The position numbers and the translations under genes are program-made. DNA of 8,869 nt from Chitinophagaceae bacterium (lineage in GTDB: Bacteria > Bacteroidota > Bacteroidia > Chitinophagales > Chitinophagaceae). The DNA lies in contig DOMR01000169.1 in the NCBI GenBank assembly GCA_003509845.1, positions 1 through 8,869 of the forward strand, in the 5' to 3' direction. Below the pieces are notes generated by a model. It was not told the origin of the DNA. It saw nothing but the letters and a program-made list of their open reading frames with translations, and did not search any database. Below are positions 1 through 5,981 of the stretch, piece after piece (position 1 is the first letter of the stretch; each line of letters begins with the position of its first letter).

Positions 1-359
1 TACTGTAAGATATCTACTAATGTTTCCTTAGATTCAGGTTTTAATAAGCCTTCCACTGTTCCTGCTGGTAACTTATTAAAAGCCTCATTGGTAGGAGCAA
101 AAACTGTAAAAGGCCCTGCATTGCTTAAAGCATCCACTAATTCACCTGCTTTAATAGCAGTGACTAGAGTGGTGTGATCTTTACTGCTAACAGCAACTTG
201 AACTACATTTTTTTGAGAAGCATCATCTTGCACTCCAGACTGCCCAATGGATTGAGTCTCTTCTGTATTATTGTTTTGTACTTCATTTTTTTCTGCGCTA
301 TTACAAGCAAATAGTGTACTTGTAAATAATAGCACAATTAATAAATTCATTTTTTTCAT
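1..359 (-). CDS. FAS1 (fasciclin) domain lipoprotein, 3' end cut by window edge
   Basis: Reading leftward from an ATG at 359 gives 119 codons with no stop before the window edge, so the C-terminus is missing. Residues 1-18 form a lipoprotein signal peptide (MKK, then a hydrophobic run) ending in a lipobox LFAC with Cys19 as the lipidation site. A polar Asn/Gln/Glu-rich linker follows to about residue 50. The start of a FAS1 domain comes next: a TTLVTAIKAGELVDAL helix, the family hallmark TVFAPTNEAF, then LPAGTVEGLL. FAS1 domains act in cell-surface adhesion or matrix contacts; small Bacteroidota versions are usually single-domain lipoproteins of roughly 190 residues, which fits a gene with about half in view. 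The gene diverges from the plus-strand membrane protein at 650. The substrate or partner is unknown. The family call is firm. Confidence 0.88.
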   Translation of the reverse strand, partial: MKKMNLLIVLLFTSTLFACNSAEKNEVQNNNTEETQSIGQSGVQDDASQKNVVQVAVSSKDHTTLVTAIKAGELVDALSNAGPFTVFAPTNEAFNKLPAGTVEGLLKPESKETLVDILQ

Positions 360-579
360 ATCATTAATTTATTTGGTTTTGAATGATATGTAAAATTAAA
401 AATACAGTTGCTAAAGCTTTATGCGTAGGGTCATAAATGTGTTTAAACATACTTTTTTAGGGTAAAATTTGCCATGATTTTAGTCAGTTAATTTCTTCAA
501 CTATTGAAGAGACGATGTTTTTTGGTGCTCCATCTTTTTACATGTACATCATCTATTTACTATTATCAATTCAGTTGTT

Positions 580-603
580 TAATTATGATTAAAATCATGA
601 TTA
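580..603. promoter_or_regulatory. Imperfect inverted repeat upstream of the 650 gene
   Basis: Two 10-base arms, TAATTATGAT and ATCATGATTA, flank a TAAA spacer and pair with one G-T wobble. The repeat ends 46 bp before the ATG at 650, in the spacer between the two divergent genes. Its symmetry and position suggest an operator for a dimeric regulator, but the region is AT-rich and chance is possible. A 10-bp palindrome, TGTTTAAACA, also lies at 440-449 in the same spacer. No convincing Bacteroidota -33/-7 promoter pair was found. Confidence 0.3.
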
Positions 604-649
604 CCGAATTTAAAAGTAGTTAGCTTGCTCATTCATTAAACTAAATAAT

Positions 650-1063
650 ATGGAAGGGAAAAAAAACATTGCTATTGGATTTTTAATAATGGGGATATTT
701 ATGCTTTATGGTTTTTTATTAATTTATTTGAGAGACTTTGCTCCAAACAAAATAGAGTGGGTTAATTCTTATAGTATAGGAAAGCATTTTGAGTCACGAC
801 TTGCTCATGTACACGGTAATTTATTCGCTGTCTTGAATATTATCATTGGATTCTTATTAATTCAATTTTCAAATCGCTTAAACCAGTCTAATAAAATTTC
901 ATGGTTAGCATTAGGAGGATTATTAATGCCATTAGGAATTTTATCTGAAGTCTATTTTGGGCTTCCTCCAATTTTAGTATTGATAGGAGCAATCAGTATG
1001 ACTAGTTCTGTAATTTGGTTAGGCATTGTGTTTTTTTCCTTAAAAAGTATTGAAACAAATTAA
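650..1063 (+). CDS. Small four-helix membrane protein of unknown function
   Basis: 137 residues with a basic start (MEGKKN) and four likely transmembrane helices at about 7-27, 56-73, 84-100 and 105-130. The helix 1-2 loop is polar and leads into FESRLAHVHGNLFAVLN, so a His-X-His-Gly-Asn motif (His53, His55, Asn57) sits at the membrane entry of helix 2. Paired His at a membrane edge can hold heme or metal. The size, four-helix layout and a His-containing second helix loosely recall styrene-oxide-isomerase-like proteins, but I cannot align it to them with confidence and do not assign that function. It starts with ATG at 650 after an AT-rich leader without a clear Shine-Dalgarno, as is common in Bacteroidota. 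It diverges from the FAS1 lipoprotein and ends 23 bp before the left 154-bp repeat. No terminator is evident after it. Confidence 0.72.
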   Translation: MEGKKNIAIGFLIMGIFMLYGFLLIYLRDFAPNKIEWVNSYSIGKHFESRLAHVHGNLFAVLNIIIGFLLIQFSNRLNQSNKISWLALGGLLMPLGILSEVYFGLPPILVLIGAISMTSSVIWLGIVFFSLKSIETN

Positions 1064-1086
1064 TATAGTTAGCTGTTGATATGTAC

Positions 1087-1240
1087 ATACCTCTGCGTGA
1101 GGTAAACACCCCCTGAATTCGACTGAAATAGGTTGTTTTCGGTTTTGTGAAAATATAACTAACTATAAATCAACGCGTTCATTTTCTCAAAAAATCTTCA
1201 TAACCCTGAGGTCCCGGGTTCAAATCCCGGTCTCGCTACA
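1087..1240 (+). repeat. Left copy of a 154-bp direct repeat ending in a tRNA 3' half
   Basis: This aligns without gaps to 8706-8859 at a constant offset of 7,619 bp. By hand count there are about 13 mismatches, all in the first 80 bp; 1167-1240 (74 bp) is identical to the other copy. It begins ATACCTCTGCGTGAGG and carries a GGTTGTTTTCGG-type segment. It then has a perfect palindrome AACGCGTT at 1172-1179 and an A-rich tract, and closes with the 3' half of a Met-type tRNA (1197-1240). Such a repeat, an element-specific arm joined to a tRNA 3' end, is the usual structure of an attachment junction left when DNA integrates at a tRNA gene. The upstream arm does not encode the missing tRNA 5' half. 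Confidence 0.85.
1197..1240 (+). pseudogene. 3' half of a tRNA-Met (CAT), 5' half absent
   Basis: Read as tRNA, the segment gives anticodon loop TTCATAA with anticodon CAT (1199-1201) and anticodon-stem 3' strand CCCTG (1204-1208). The variable loop is AGGTC, and the T-arm is CCGGG / TTCAAAT / CCCGG (1214-1230). The acceptor 3' strand is TCTCGCT (1231-1237), with discriminator A at 1238, followed by CA. The preceding bases do not supply CAGGG for the anticodon stem or AGCGAGA for the acceptor, so no complete tRNA can fold. CAT allows elongator Met, initiator Met or lysidine-modified Ile; CCC next to the loop would suit an initiator, but the type stays open. It is most likely an attachment-site remnant. 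Confidence 0.75.
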
Positions 1241-1242
1241 GT

Positions 1243-1278
1243 GTTATTCTTGAGAATAACATTATTCCCAGGAATAAT
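1243..1278. repeat. Two tandem look-alike hairpins next to the left tRNA tail
   Basis: Hairpin one is GTTATTC-TTGA-GAATAAC (1243-1260) and hairpin two is ATTATTC-CCAG-GAATAAT (1261-1278). Each has a 7-bp stem and 4-base loop, sharing the TTATTC/GAATAA stem. The arms are also cross-complementary, so the pair could fold as one longer structure. They start three bases after the tRNA fragment. They may be binding sites, an element end or tRNA-trailer structure; the function is unknown. Confidence 0.5.
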
Positions 1279-1290
1279 ATACGAATTTAG

Positions 1291-1319
1291 AAAGTCGGCT
1301 TTAGTGGCCGACTTTTTTT
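1291..1319 (+). terminator. Rho-independent terminator downstream of the tRNA remnant
   Basis: A perfect 9-bp stem AAAGTCGGC / GCCGACTTT with a 7-base loop is followed by a T run on the plus strand. It lies about 50 bp after the tRNA fragment, as a tRNA transcript terminator would. The minus-strand ATPase gene stops inside its loop (TAA at 1303-1301), so the 3' arm of the hairpin is also coding sequence. Confidence 0.75.
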
Positions 1320-2665
1320 GTTTGGAGGACAAACCAATCAAAATATTTCTCAATTTGAGAACCTAGATAGTATGGAAGGTTAAGAATTTTGTATTGCTTT
1401 CCGTTTTGGGTTATGGCATCTGAAATATTTAATGCTCCTGCATAAAATCGAATAGCAAAAATGTGTGGAGCTATATCCATGTAACTATGCAATGATTTTA
1501 GTGTGCCTTCTTTACCGGATTTAACTTCAATAGGTATAATCAATCCATCATATTGGAATAGATAATCAACTTCAGCAGTTGATTCTTTTTTTTCTCTTAC
1601 CCAAAAGTGCAGCGCACTTAGTGCATTATATTGAAACGCTAATAATTCTTGACCAATAAGATGTTCAATTAACGTTCCTTGGTAAATACTATTTAAATCA
1701 TCAGTACCAATTATTTCCTTCTGTATCCCTACAAAGTAATTTAATAATCCGGTATCTAAAATTTGTAATCTTGGTGATTTTTTTATGTCTGGAACCATTG
1801 GTAAGGATGCAGAGGTGCAAGGATAAACTAATTGCATGAGTAAGGCCTTTTCTAAAGTACGCAATGATTCTCCCATTTCGCGCGACTTATAGGCGGAGTT
1901 GCCAAAACCTTCAAACTTTATCCTTTTACCAGCTTGAGCAAATGAGTTTTGAATACAATGCCTAATATGCAATATTTGTGCATTGCTTTTGGCATATTTC
2001 TCAACATCTTCCATGTATCCACTAATTAATGAATCATAAACAGGGCCTAATGCTACAAGGTCTTTATGTGTTGCGTAATGTTGAACGATTTCAGGCATGC
2101 CTCCTATTAAAGCATAAGTATGAAACAAGCTTAATAATTTTGATTGTGCAAATGCAGCTACTGGGACTTGTGTTAACTGTTCTAATGCTGCGTTCTCACC
2201 AATAGCAGATAGGAATTCCGGAAATGAAACTGGTCTGATAACTTTATATTCAACACGGCCAATTGGGAAACTTATATTCTTATCAAATAAAGTTTCAAGC
2301 ATACTTCCTGCGGCAATAACAGAAATTTCAGGAGCTAGTTCATAAAAGTATCTTAGTATATTTAATGCCTTCGGAACCTCCTGTATCTCATCAATAAATA
2401 TTAGTGTGGTACTTTTTTTGGCTAATGTTTTATTTTTAAGAAAAAATAATGTGTTTAATAAGTTCTCAATGGATGTGAAATTTTCAAAGGGTTCTTTGTC
2501 TTCTGATAGTTCTAGGTTTAAATAGATATATTGTTCATACTGTGCTGCAAATTGATTCACAAGTGTAGTTTTTCCAACTTGCCTAGCACCTCTAATTACA
2601 AGTGGTTTACGGGGTATATTTTGCCTCCATTTTTCAAGTTCTAATAATAGCTTTCTTTTAAACAT
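1301..2665 (-). CDS. AAA ATPase with C-terminal DUF4143 domain
   Basis: 454 residues. The N-terminal P-loop domain (AAA_14 type) has Walker A GARQVGKTT at 26-34, Walker B LIFIDE at 88-93 and the family's AAGSML segment at 119-123. The C-terminal DUF4143 region follows, with conserved ALIGGMPE at 185-192 and LDTGLLNYF at 303-311. Near the end, AEVDYL (364-369) and IPIEVKSG (377-384) give an E-x-D...E-x-K pattern typical of PD-(D/E)XK nuclease-like folds (Glu365, Asp367, Glu380, Lys382). These proteins are common, often multicopy and frequently found in accessory DNA; their role is not settled, with nucleic-acid or defence-related functions suggested. It is probably cytoplasmic. ATG at 2665 places the P-loop at the usual distance. 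A TAnnTTTG-like -7 element (TATATTTG) lies at 2697-2690 on this strand, without a matching -33. The last residues (KKVGH) are encoded by the terminator arm at 1303-1315, so the natural C-terminus may have been changed by the junction. Confidence 0.9.
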   Translation of the reverse strand: MFKRKLLLELEKWRQNIPRKPLVIRGARQVGKTTLVNQFAAQYEQYIYLNLELSEDKEPFENFTSIENLLNTLFFLKNKTLAKKSTTLIFIDEIQEVPKALNILRYFYELAPEISVIAAGSMLETLFDKNISFPIGRVEYKVIRPVSFPEFLSAIGENAALEQLTQVPVAAFAQSKLLSLFHTYALIGGMPEIVQHYATHKDLVALGPVYDSLISGYMEDVEKYAKSNAQILHIRHCIQNSFAQAGKRIKFEGFGNSAYKSREMGESLRTLEKALLMQLVYPCTSASLPMVPDIKKSPRLQILDTGLLNYFVGIQKEIIGTDDLNSIYQGTLIEHLIGQELLAFQYNALSALHFWVREKKESTAEVDYLFQYDGLIIPIEVKSGKEGTLKSLHSYMDIAPHIFAIRFYAGALNISDAITQNGKQYKILNLPYYLGSQIEKYFDWFVLQTKKVGH

Positions 2666-2854
2666 GTATCAAAGTTATAGTAAATTTAGCAAATATATGT
2701 AATAAAGTTATGGTAAAAATATTTATATTTTGTAACAAAGTGACCCTTTTATTAACTCTTTTTGGTTTTCATAATTTTTTCAAAAGCCTTAACCATTGTA
2801 TTAAAATATCTAAAATCCCTCCACATTTGGTTAGAATGTAGTACAATGCTGGCT

Positions 2855-2887
2855 AAAAAGCCTGTCACAAACGTGACAGGCTTTTTT
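2855..2887. terminator. Strong bidirectional rho-independent terminator
   Basis: Perfect 14-bp inverted repeat AAAAAGCCTGTCAC / GTGACAGGCTTTTT around an AAAC loop, with a T run at either side depending on strand. On the minus strand it lies about 260 bp beyond the alpha/beta hydrolase stop and shields the ATPase promoter region from readthrough. No plus-strand gene ends nearby. Confidence 0.8.
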
Positions 2888-2943
2888 AATGCGACACCAC
2901 GTCGGATGCTTGCATACGTAAGTTGGGGAGCGTTAAAAAAGGC

Positions 2944-3022
2944 AACCTGTTTGCGAAGCGAATAGGTTGAAAGGCTTTGGGTAAGGCGAACTGTTTGGGA
3001 TGCCGACGCAGTCGGCCATCCC
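2944..3022. repeat. Pair of strong hairpins in a GC-richer intergenic island
   Basis: Hairpin one (2944-2968) pairs AACCTGTTTGC with GCGAATAGGTT around a GAA loop: 11 pairs including two G-T wobbles. Hairpin two (2997-3022) pairs GGGATG-CCGAC with GTCGG-CATCCC around GCA, with one bulged C at 3016. Neither has a terminator-like T tract. They could be a REP-like palindromic element, a small structured RNA, or a remnant of a mobile-element end. I do not recognise a named family. Confidence 0.5.
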
Positions 3023-3042
3023 GTTAAATCGTGGGTCCTTTG

Positions 3043-3087
3043 TTGTGTGAGGAAAACATCGGTCCAGATCGGTTTATATCCGTTTTT
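3043..3087 (+). repeat. Decayed partial copy of the 154-bp repeat arm
   Basis: TTGTGTGAGGAAAACA is followed by TCGGTCCAGATCGGTT and a TATCCG segment. This matches the right repeat's CTGTGTGAGGAAAACA...TCGGTCCAAATCGGTT, except that about 10 bp (CCCCCTGAAA) are missing. There is no tRNA tail. It marks the border between the ATPase block and the hydrolase. Confidence 0.55.
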
Positions 3088-3118
3088 ACATCTAAAATTC
3101 TCCTTTTATTGAAGTTTT

Positions 3119-3128
3119 CTGTGTGAGG
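3119..3128 (+). repeat. Isolated CTGTGTGAGG repeat core
   Basis: An exact copy of the right repeat's CTGTGTGAGG core, 67 bp after the decayed copy and 19 bp beyond the hydrolase stop codon. Being only 10 bp it would be weak alone; its support is its intergenic position and shared orientation with the other copies. Confidence 0.35.
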
Positions 3129-3147
3129 TTTCTAAAATTTAAGCTAA

Positions 3148-4011
3148 TTATTTTTCTATAAATGCTAGAACTTTATTTATTAATGATGCTCTTTTATTTG
3201 TAAATGAATGGTCAGTCTGCCAAATAGAGTAGTCAAAATATAATTTATTAGATTCTTTAATTTTTTCTGCTAATTGACTATTTTTTTCATGCTCGTCAAT
3301 CATTATAATTTGTTTATCACCTAATGATTTTGCATCATTTAATAAATTGAAATAAGTTTTATCTTGTAAAACAGGTGTATATAAATCTTTAAGGGACGTA
3401 TTTAAAACAAAATACTTGCCAGCGATATTTGGGTCGTTGGCTATACTGAGCATTTCTTTTTCATTTGAAACATTTTTAAAATCCTTAACAATATCCCAAG
3501 TTGATAATACAAACCCTTTTTTGATTGTTGGCAACTCTTGTAGTGCTTTAAGGCAAACCCATCCACCCATACTGTGTCCAAAGAGAACAATATTTGAAGT
3601 ATCAATTTTTAATAAGTCCTGATACTTATTGCAAAATGCAACAACATTGACTACATCTTCCACGCAGTTCTTGAAACTAAATTTTCCTTGGCTTCCCCAA
3701 GAACCACGATAATCAAAATAAATAACATTCCATCCACGACTTCTTACAACCTGCGCAATATCCAGATTACGTTCATTTCCTGGGTAACCATGTAAAAGTA
3801 ATAAGGTAGGGTGTTTTTGTAAACCATTTGCATTATAAATTAGACCAGCAATTTGAGAATTTCCTGAAGGTATAAAAAGCTCAGTCGAACTGGCAGGTGA
3901 AGTCATATCCCATTTTAAATCATTTAAAACAATACTTTCTGATTGTGTAAAAGCATTAGTTGAAACAAATAGAAGGATTGTGAGAAGAAACTTAATTGAA
4001 ATTTTTATCAT
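3148..4011 (-). CDS. Secreted alpha/beta hydrolase (serine hydrolase)
   Basis: I choose the ATG at 4011, giving 287 residues, because it places a normal signal peptide first (MIKISIKFLLTILLFVSTNAFTQ, likely cleaved after residues 18-23). The frame stays open to a TTG at 4050, which would add an unlikely 13-residue polar extension. The core is an alpha/beta-hydrolase fold. LLLLHGYPGNE (about 70-80) forms the oxyanion region, and YFDYRGSWGSQG (98-109) follows. GHSMGG has the nucleophile Ser147, and DH near the C-terminus supplies the probable catalytic His268; Asp239 is the likely acid. This layout fits the S9/S33-related esterase and peptidase group, so the substrate may be an ester, amide or peptide; it is not predictable here. 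It is probably periplasmic. It lies 206 bp beyond the M28 gene's stop, past that gene's terminator, so it is probably transcribed alone. It is AT-rich. Confidence 0.85.
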   Translation of the reverse strand: MIKISIKFLLTILLFVSTNAFTQSESIVLNDLKWDMTSPASSTELFIPSGNSQIAGLIYNANGLQKHPTLLLLHGYPGNERNLDIAQVVRSRGWNVIYFDYRGSWGSQGKFSFKNCVEDVVNVVAFCNKYQDLLKIDTSNIVLFGHSMGGWVCLKALQELPTIKKGFVLSTWDIVKDFKNVSNEKEMLSIANDPNIAGKYFVLNTSLKDLYTPVLQDKTYFNLLNDAKSLGDKQIIMIDEHEKNSQLAEKIKESNKLYFDYSIWQTDHSFTNKRASLINKVLAFIEK

Positions 4012-4122
4012 ATTGATTGCTTTAATAAGTAAGCTGCAATTTGTTTGCAATATCCTTGTTATACTGCATCTGTTTTCAAGGTCATAATATGGTTAAAGCT
4101 AATCAATAAATACCTTATTACG

Positions 4123-4132
4123 CTGCGCGAGG
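4123..4132 (+). repeat. CTGCGCGAGG repeat core between hydrolase and M28 genes
   Basis: The core differs by one base from that of the left repeat (CTGCGTGAGG). It is preceded by ATACCT at 4110-4115, as in the full repeats, but with seven extra bases between. It lies in the 206-bp gap upstream of the hydrolase and downstream of the M28 gene. It is probably a decayed border copy, but it is short. Confidence 0.35.
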
Positions 4133-4137
4133 TTTTA

Positions 4138-4173
4138 GAAAAAATTGAAACCCCTATTACTAGAGGTCTCAAT
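4138..4173 (-). terminator. Rho-independent terminator of the M28 peptidase gene
   Basis: Read on the minus strand, ATTGAGACCTCTA pairs with TAGGGGTTTCAAT around a GTAA loop: 13 pairs including two G-T wobbles. Six T follow. It begins 44 bp after the M28 stop codon at 4218, so it should end transcription before the hydrolase gene. Confidence 0.85.
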
Positions 4174-4217
4174 CGTATTTTTAAAACTTAATAACTATTT
4201 TAATGTTGTAAAATACT

Positions 4218-5873
4218 TTATTTCTCCCCTCGTTTTGCTTTGAATTCAGATCCTACTTTCCATTGTGGCATTTTTGCTTCAAATGCCAATCTTTTACCTA
4301 CTTGAAAAAGTAGTTTGATATCTTCAATACCACCATCGAATGTCCATTTTTTCGGATCATATTCATCTGAAGGGCGGTGATAATGTCTCTCAGTGTATTC
4401 ATCATCTATTTTTTGACCATAACCAGGTTCTTTTCCTATAACATCTACTCCGTTAGAGGTCATAAGTGCAGGAATACCTGCTTTCGCAAAATTAAAATGG
4501 TCGGATCGGTAATATTGTCCAGCTTCCGGATGTGTTTCGTAGGAAATTACTCGTCCTGCTTTTATTGCTGCTTCCTTCAAATATTCTTCTAGCTCTGATT
4601 GATCCTGCCCAACAATGATGATGTCTTTTGTTTTTTCATAAGGGTTCACACCATCAATATTAATATTTGCTACAGTTTTTGATGCAGGATAAATTGGATT
4701 TTGGGCATAATAAGCAGATCCCCAGAGACCTTGTTCCTCAGCAGTTACCGCCAATATAATAATCGTTCTTTCTGGCTGCATTTTCATGCTTTTAAATGCT
4801 CTAGTCAGCTCAAGAAGACTTGCAGTCCCGCTCGCGTTGTCGAGTGCGCCATTATAGATTGAGTCGCCGGTTTCGTCCGGAGATCCTATACCGTAATGAT
4901 CCCAGTGTGCTGTGTATATAATTACCTCATCTGGACGTTTGCTTCCTGTTATTTTCCCGATCACGTTCATGGATTTATTGAAGGTGGTCTTTGCCGCCAG
5001 ACTGGTACTTAATTTCAGATCAAGTGAAACGGCTTTAAACCCTTTCTTATCTGCCTGAGCAAAAAAGCTAGATGAATCTCGACCTGCTGCTGCAATTAGT
5101 TTCTTCGCTGCAGGTAGCGAAAGCCATCCATTGATATCGGTATAGGAATTATTTTTTCCGCGATCGTCAAGCCTTAGTTTGGAAGTACTCCAGCTAGTCT
5201 GCACTACTTTGAATGGATAACTTGCACCTTCGGTAGTATGAACGATTAAACATGCTTTGGCTCCCTGCCTTGCTGCTTCTTCAAATTTATAAGTCCAGCG
5301 TCCATAATAAGTCATGGTCTTGCCTTTAAATAATGTGGTATCACCTGCTGCGAATCCAGGGTCGTTGATCAACACCATCACTACTTTCCCTTTTACATCC
5401 AAACCAGCATAATCGTTCCAGTTATGTTCAGGCGCATTCACCCCATATCCTGCAAATACCACTTCAGTATTCTCCAGACTTACTTTATCTGTTATTTTAT
5501 CTGTCCAGATTACATAGTCTTCGAGGTTCTTTAGCATTAAGCTACCTTTTGAGGTGTTTACTTTCATTTCCGGTGCAGCCGTGGTTTTAATATCGACCAT
5601 AGGTACCTCTTGGAGATAACTGTCTCCATTTCCAGGTTCTAGTCCATTTTCTTTGAATTTTTTTTGCAAATAAGTAATCGTTTTGGTCTCCCCCTGCGTA
5701 AATGGTTTGCGGCCTTGAAGCGAGTCGTGGGATAGCTCGGCTACATGAAGTCTTAAACTATCGGCACTGAATGCAGAAAGACCATCATCTTCACTTATTT
5801 TGGAATTATTTATATTACAGGCAGCAAGAAATACTACACTGGCAAGTAGGTAATATGTTAGATTTTTGATCAT
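4218..5873 (-). CDS. M28 family zinc metallopeptidase lipoprotein with PA-like insert
   Basis: 551 residues. The signal peptide ends in lipobox LAAC with Cys19, so it is an envelope-anchored lipoprotein. The N-terminal part (35-95) has the AELSHDSLQGRKPFTQGE region usual for these peptidases. A protease-associated (PA) type domain follows at about 135-230 (VVFAGYGVNAPEHNWNDYAGLDVKGKVV). The M28 catalytic domain (300-530) shows the co-catalytic zinc set: His323 in AHWDH, bridging Asp345 in GALDNASG, base Glu379 with ligand Glu380 in TAEEQG, Asp407 in NIDG and His459 in SDHFNF. All ligands are present, so it should be active. Family members are aminopeptidases or carboxypeptidases releasing residues from peptides. 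Length is normal for Bacteroidota homologues. It is followed by its own terminator; the upstream TPM gene stops 108 bp before, so cotranscription is possible. It is visibly GC-richer than its TPM and hydrolase neighbours. Confidence 0.93.
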   Translation of the reverse strand: MIKNLTYYLLASVVFLAACNINNSKISEDDGLSAFSADSLRLHVAELSHDSLQGRKPFTQGETKTITYLQKKFKENGLEPGNGDSYLQEVPMVDIKTTAAPEMKVNTSKGSLMLKNLEDYVIWTDKITDKVSLENTEVVFAGYGVNAPEHNWNDYAGLDVKGKVVMVLINDPGFAAGDTTLFKGKTMTYYGRWTYKFEEAARQGAKACLIVHTTEGASYPFKVVQTSWSTSKLRLDDRGKNNSYTDINGWLSLPAAKKLIAAAGRDSSSFFAQADKKGFKAVSLDLKLSTSLAAKTTFNKSMNVIGKITGSKRPDEVIIYTAHWDHYGIGSPDETGDSIYNGALDNASGTASLLELTRAFKSMKMQPERTIIILAVTAEEQGLWGSAYYAQNPIYPASKTVANINIDGVNPYEKTKDIIIVGQDQSELEEYLKEAAIKAGRVISYETHPEAGQYYRSDHFNFAKAGIPALMTSNGVDVIGKEPGYGQKIDDEYTERHYHRPSDEYDPKKWTFDGGIEDIKLLFQVGKRLAFEAKMPQWKVGSEFKAKRGEK

Positions 5874-5981
5874 AATTGGTTGATTTAAATTTATAAATAA
5901 AAGTAGTGGACTAAAAATGCAAATAAAATAGTTACTTATTTAAACTATATTTTATTCATTTTTTACTGACGTTAGATATCT

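Larger units (their letters stand above)
2666..3147. other. 482-bp non-coding gap with terminator and structured segment
   Basis: No credible gene lies here. From the ATPase start to about 2850 the sequence is AT-rich and would hold the ATPase promoter. A strong bidirectional terminator follows at 2855-2887. From about 2888 to 3040 the sequence is more GC-rich and full of short inverted repeats. After that come two partial relatives of the 154-bp repeat, at 3043-3087 and 3119-3128. A 67-codon TTG-initiated frame across 2762-2965 runs straight through the terminator hairpin and is not believed. Confidence 0.6.

Noticed and set aside
1064..1200. Group I intron splitting the tRNA at the anticodon loop
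   Set aside because: No tRNA 5' exon was found upstream of either copy, and the repeat arm before the 3' half is only about 110 bp, without recognisable intron core elements.
1087..1240. Intact tRNA-Met gene
   Set aside because: Only the 3' half is present. Upstream bases cannot form the D-arm, the anticodon-stem 5' strand or the 5' acceptor strand, in either copy.
2762..2965. 67-residue plus-strand protein
   Set aside because: It starts with TTG, runs through a perfect terminator hairpin, and its product has no domain or signal features.
2881..3040. Integron attC site
   Set aside because: A GTTAAAAAAGGC-like string is present, but no matching complementary RYYYAAC partner at proper spacing and no integron integrase.
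4012..4050. Longer N-terminus for the alpha/beta hydrolase
   Set aside because: It needs a TTG start and puts 13 mostly polar residues before an otherwise normal signal peptide. The ATG at 4011 is better.
3416..4592. Short plus-strand frames at 3416-3622 and 4377-4592
   Set aside because: They are antisense to the hydrolase and M28 catalytic regions, with biased composition and no recognisable domain.
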